Assembly (NCBI GenBank): GCA_946481265.1
Contig: CAMLNE010000213.1
Location: 1-7,375, forward strand
Length of the DNA stretch: 7,375 nt
Origin: an uncultured Panacagrimonas sp.
Lineage (GTDB): Bacteria > Pseudomonadota > Gammaproteobacteria > Nevskiales > Nevskiaceae
Reading direction: 5' to 3'
Shown here in pieces: positions 5,852 to 7,375 of the stretch. A model generated the notes under the pieces. That model ran no database searches and was not told where the DNA came from. It saw nothing but the letters and a program-made list of their open reading frames with translations. How positions within the stretch are numbered: position 1 is the first letter of the stretch; every line of letters starts with the position of its first letter. The translations under genes were made by a program, and so were the position numbers.

Positions 5852-7375
5852 ATGAAAAGACGAGACCTCCTCGCGGCGGCGCCCGCACTGCTCGCCGCCG
5901 GCCTGCCGCCGGCCCTGGCCCTGCTCGCCTCGCCGGCCGATGCGGCCGAATCCCTGCGCAAGCTCGGCGAGGCCGAGAAGTTCGACTACGCGACGCTCAA
6001 GGGCCGCGCCCAGAAGCTCGCCGGCGAAGCCTGGAAGTCGCGCGCCAACCAGCTCCCGGAGTCGGTGGCGGCGATGGACTGGGACCAGTACCAGGCGCTG
6101 CGCTTCCGCGACGATCACCTGCTGTGGCGGGATCCGGATTCGCGCTTCCGCGCCGCGTTCTTCCATCTCGGGCTGTTCTTCAAGACGCCGGTGCACATCT
6201 ACGAGCTGGTGGACGGCAAGGCGCAGGAATTCGCCTACGACCCGGCCATGTTCGACTACGGCAAGAGCGGCGTGGTCGGCCGGAAGCTGCCCAAGGATCT
6301 CGGTTTCGCCGGCTTTCGCCTGACCTTCCACACCGACCGCACGCGCGACGTGGCGGCCTTCCTGGGTGCGAGCTACTTCCGTGCGGTGGGCGGCGAGTGG
6401 CAGTACGGACTCTCCGCGCGCGGCCTGGCGATCGACTCGGGCATGGAGCGGCCGGAGGAATTCCCCGAGTTCGTGGCGTTCTGGCTGGAACGTCCGCAGC
6501 CGCGCGTGAACCACGTCATCGTCTACGCCCTGCTGGATTCGCCGAGCATCACCGGCGCCTACCGCTTCGTGATCACGCCGGGCAACACGCTGACCATGGA
6601 AGTGGACGCCGCGCTGTATCCGCGCAAGGCGATCGAACGCCTGGGCATCGCGCCGATGACCAGCATGTTCCAGCACGGGGAGAATGATCGGCGCATGGCC
6701 AATGACTGGCGCCCGGAAATCCACGACTCCGATGGCCTGGCCATGTGGAACGGCGCCGGCGAATGGATCTGGCGGCCGATCACCAATCCGCGCAACCGCC
6801 GCTTCAACGTCTATGTCGACGAGAACCCGCGCGGCTTCGGTCTGCTGCAGCGCGACCGCAACTTCGACCACTACCAGGACGACGGCGTGTTCTACGACCG
6901 CCGGCCGAGCCTGTGGGTGGAGCCCAGGGCGGGCTGGGGCCGCGGGTCGGTGCAGCTGCTCGAACTGCCCACGGTGGACGAGACCTTCGACAACATCGTC
7001 GCGTTCTGGTGTCCCGAGCAGCCTCCGGTGCCGGGCGAGGAACTGCTGTTCAGCTATCGCCTGCACTGGGGCGGCAAGCCGCCGGTGGAGCCGTCGCTGG
7101 CCCAGGTGGTGGCCACGCGCACCGGTATCGGCGGTGTGGTCGGGCGCAAGCGCACCTACTATTCGACCCGCTTTGCGGTGGACTTCGCGCACGGCGACCT
7201 GTCGCTGCTGGGCGGCGACGTCAAGATCGACCCGATGATCACGGTCTCGCGCGGCCGCGTGGAAATCACCTCGGTGCGTCCTCTGCACGCCATCCAGGGC
7301 TACCGCGCCATGTTCGACGTGGTCCCGCCGGACGATTCGGAGATACCCATCGACATTCGCCTGTACCTGGGTGTC
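5852..7375 (+). CDS. opgD: Periplasmic glucan biosynthesis protein OpgD/MdoD (3' end beyond window)
   Basis: The first 508 codons are present and the frame is open to the window edge; E. coli OpgD has 551 residues, so perhaps 40-50 are missing. OpgG/OpgD proteins act on beta-1,2-glucan backbones of osmoregulated periplasmic glucans and form glycoside hydrolase family GH186. The N-terminus is a twin-arginine-type signal (KRRDLL at 2-7, hydrophobic stretch, likely cleavage after ADA at 31), which favours OpgD over Sec-exported OpgG. Conserved blocks include AFFHLGLFFKTPVHIYE (about 98-114), DLGFAGFR, AFLGASYFRAVGGEWQYGLS, a conserved acidic HDSDGL (291-296), FDHYQDD (338-344) and RPSLWVEP. The ATG at 5852 lacks a clear ribosome site but starts exactly at the signal peptide. 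The gene is 67 bp after the CoA-binding gene, without a terminator between. Confidence 0.94.
   Translation, partial: MKRRDLLAAAPALLAAGLPPALALLASPADAAESLRKLGEAEKFDYATLKGRAQKLAGEAWKSRANQLPESVAAMDWDQYQALRFRDDHLLWRDPDSRFRAAFFHLGLFFKTPVHIYELVDGKAQEFAYDPAMFDYGKSGVVGRKLPKDLGFAGFRLTFHTDRTRDVAAFLGASYFRAVGGEWQYGLSARGLAIDSGMERPEEFPEFVAFWLERPQPRVNHVIVYALLDSPSITGAYRFVITPGNTLTMEVDAALYPRKAIERLGIAPMTSMFQHGENDRRMANDWRPEIHDSDGLAMWNGAGEWIWRPITNPRNRRFNVYVDENPRGFGLLQRDRNFDHYQDDGVFYDRRPSLWVEPRAGWGRGSVQLLELPTVDETFDNIVAFWCPEQPPVPGEELLFSYRLHWGGKPPVEPSLAQVVATRTGIGGVVGRKRTYYSTRFAVDFAHGDLSLLGGDVKIDPMITVSRGRVEITSVRPLHAIQGYRAMFDVVPPDDSEIPIDIRLYLGV

Noticed and set aside
5531..7288. 585-codon frame on the - strand
   Set aside because: Antisense to opgD and part of the CoA-binding gene, both with strong family conservation; low-complexity Arg/Gly/Ala sequence.

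Overview
The window is GC-rich DNA of gammaproteobacterial character, most likely from the Xanthomonadales/Lysobacterales. This rests on the Hsp15 and OpgD sequences, the tRNA-Arg(CCU) sequence, the base composition and the lipoprotein style. It is an inference, not a proof. Six protein genes, all on the + strand, and one tRNA gene on the - strand are supported. The last protein gene runs off the right edge.

Region 1-349: a tRNA-Arg(CCU) gene on the - strand (274-349) is followed, in its own direction of transcription, by a direct tandem array with a 109-bp period. Two complete, identical units and one partial unit lie in the window, and the array reaches the left edge. Each full unit carries a 21-nt copy of the tRNA 3' end, with CCC in place of CCA. 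This tRNA-linked repeat array is the most unusual part of the window. It resembles in architecture the E. coli tyrT/rtT repeats, but its sequence is unrelated as far as can be judged by eye.

Region 350-2789: a short intergenic stretch leads to a 741-aa secreted lipoprotein. It has a TDPG-repeat linker, several Ig-like (Big_1-type) domains and an inserted block of three calcium-loop motifs. A textbook intrinsic terminator closes this unit.

Region 2790-4839: a penicillin-binding protein 4 type D-Ala-D-Ala carboxypeptidase/endopeptidase (dacB), best started at a TTG codon, is followed by a small stand-alone CBS-pair protein with a good sigma70-type promoter of its own.

Region 4840-7375: hslR (Hsp15, rescue of stalled 50S subunits) overlaps a YccU-type CoA-binding protein gene by 4 bp. 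After 67 pyrimidine-rich bases comes a Tat-exported OpgD/MdoD periplasmic glucan protein, whose first 508 codons are in the window. Three of the six proteins (lipoprotein, DacB, OpgD) act in the envelope. Apart from the hslR-CoA-binding pair, nothing indicates one common pathway.
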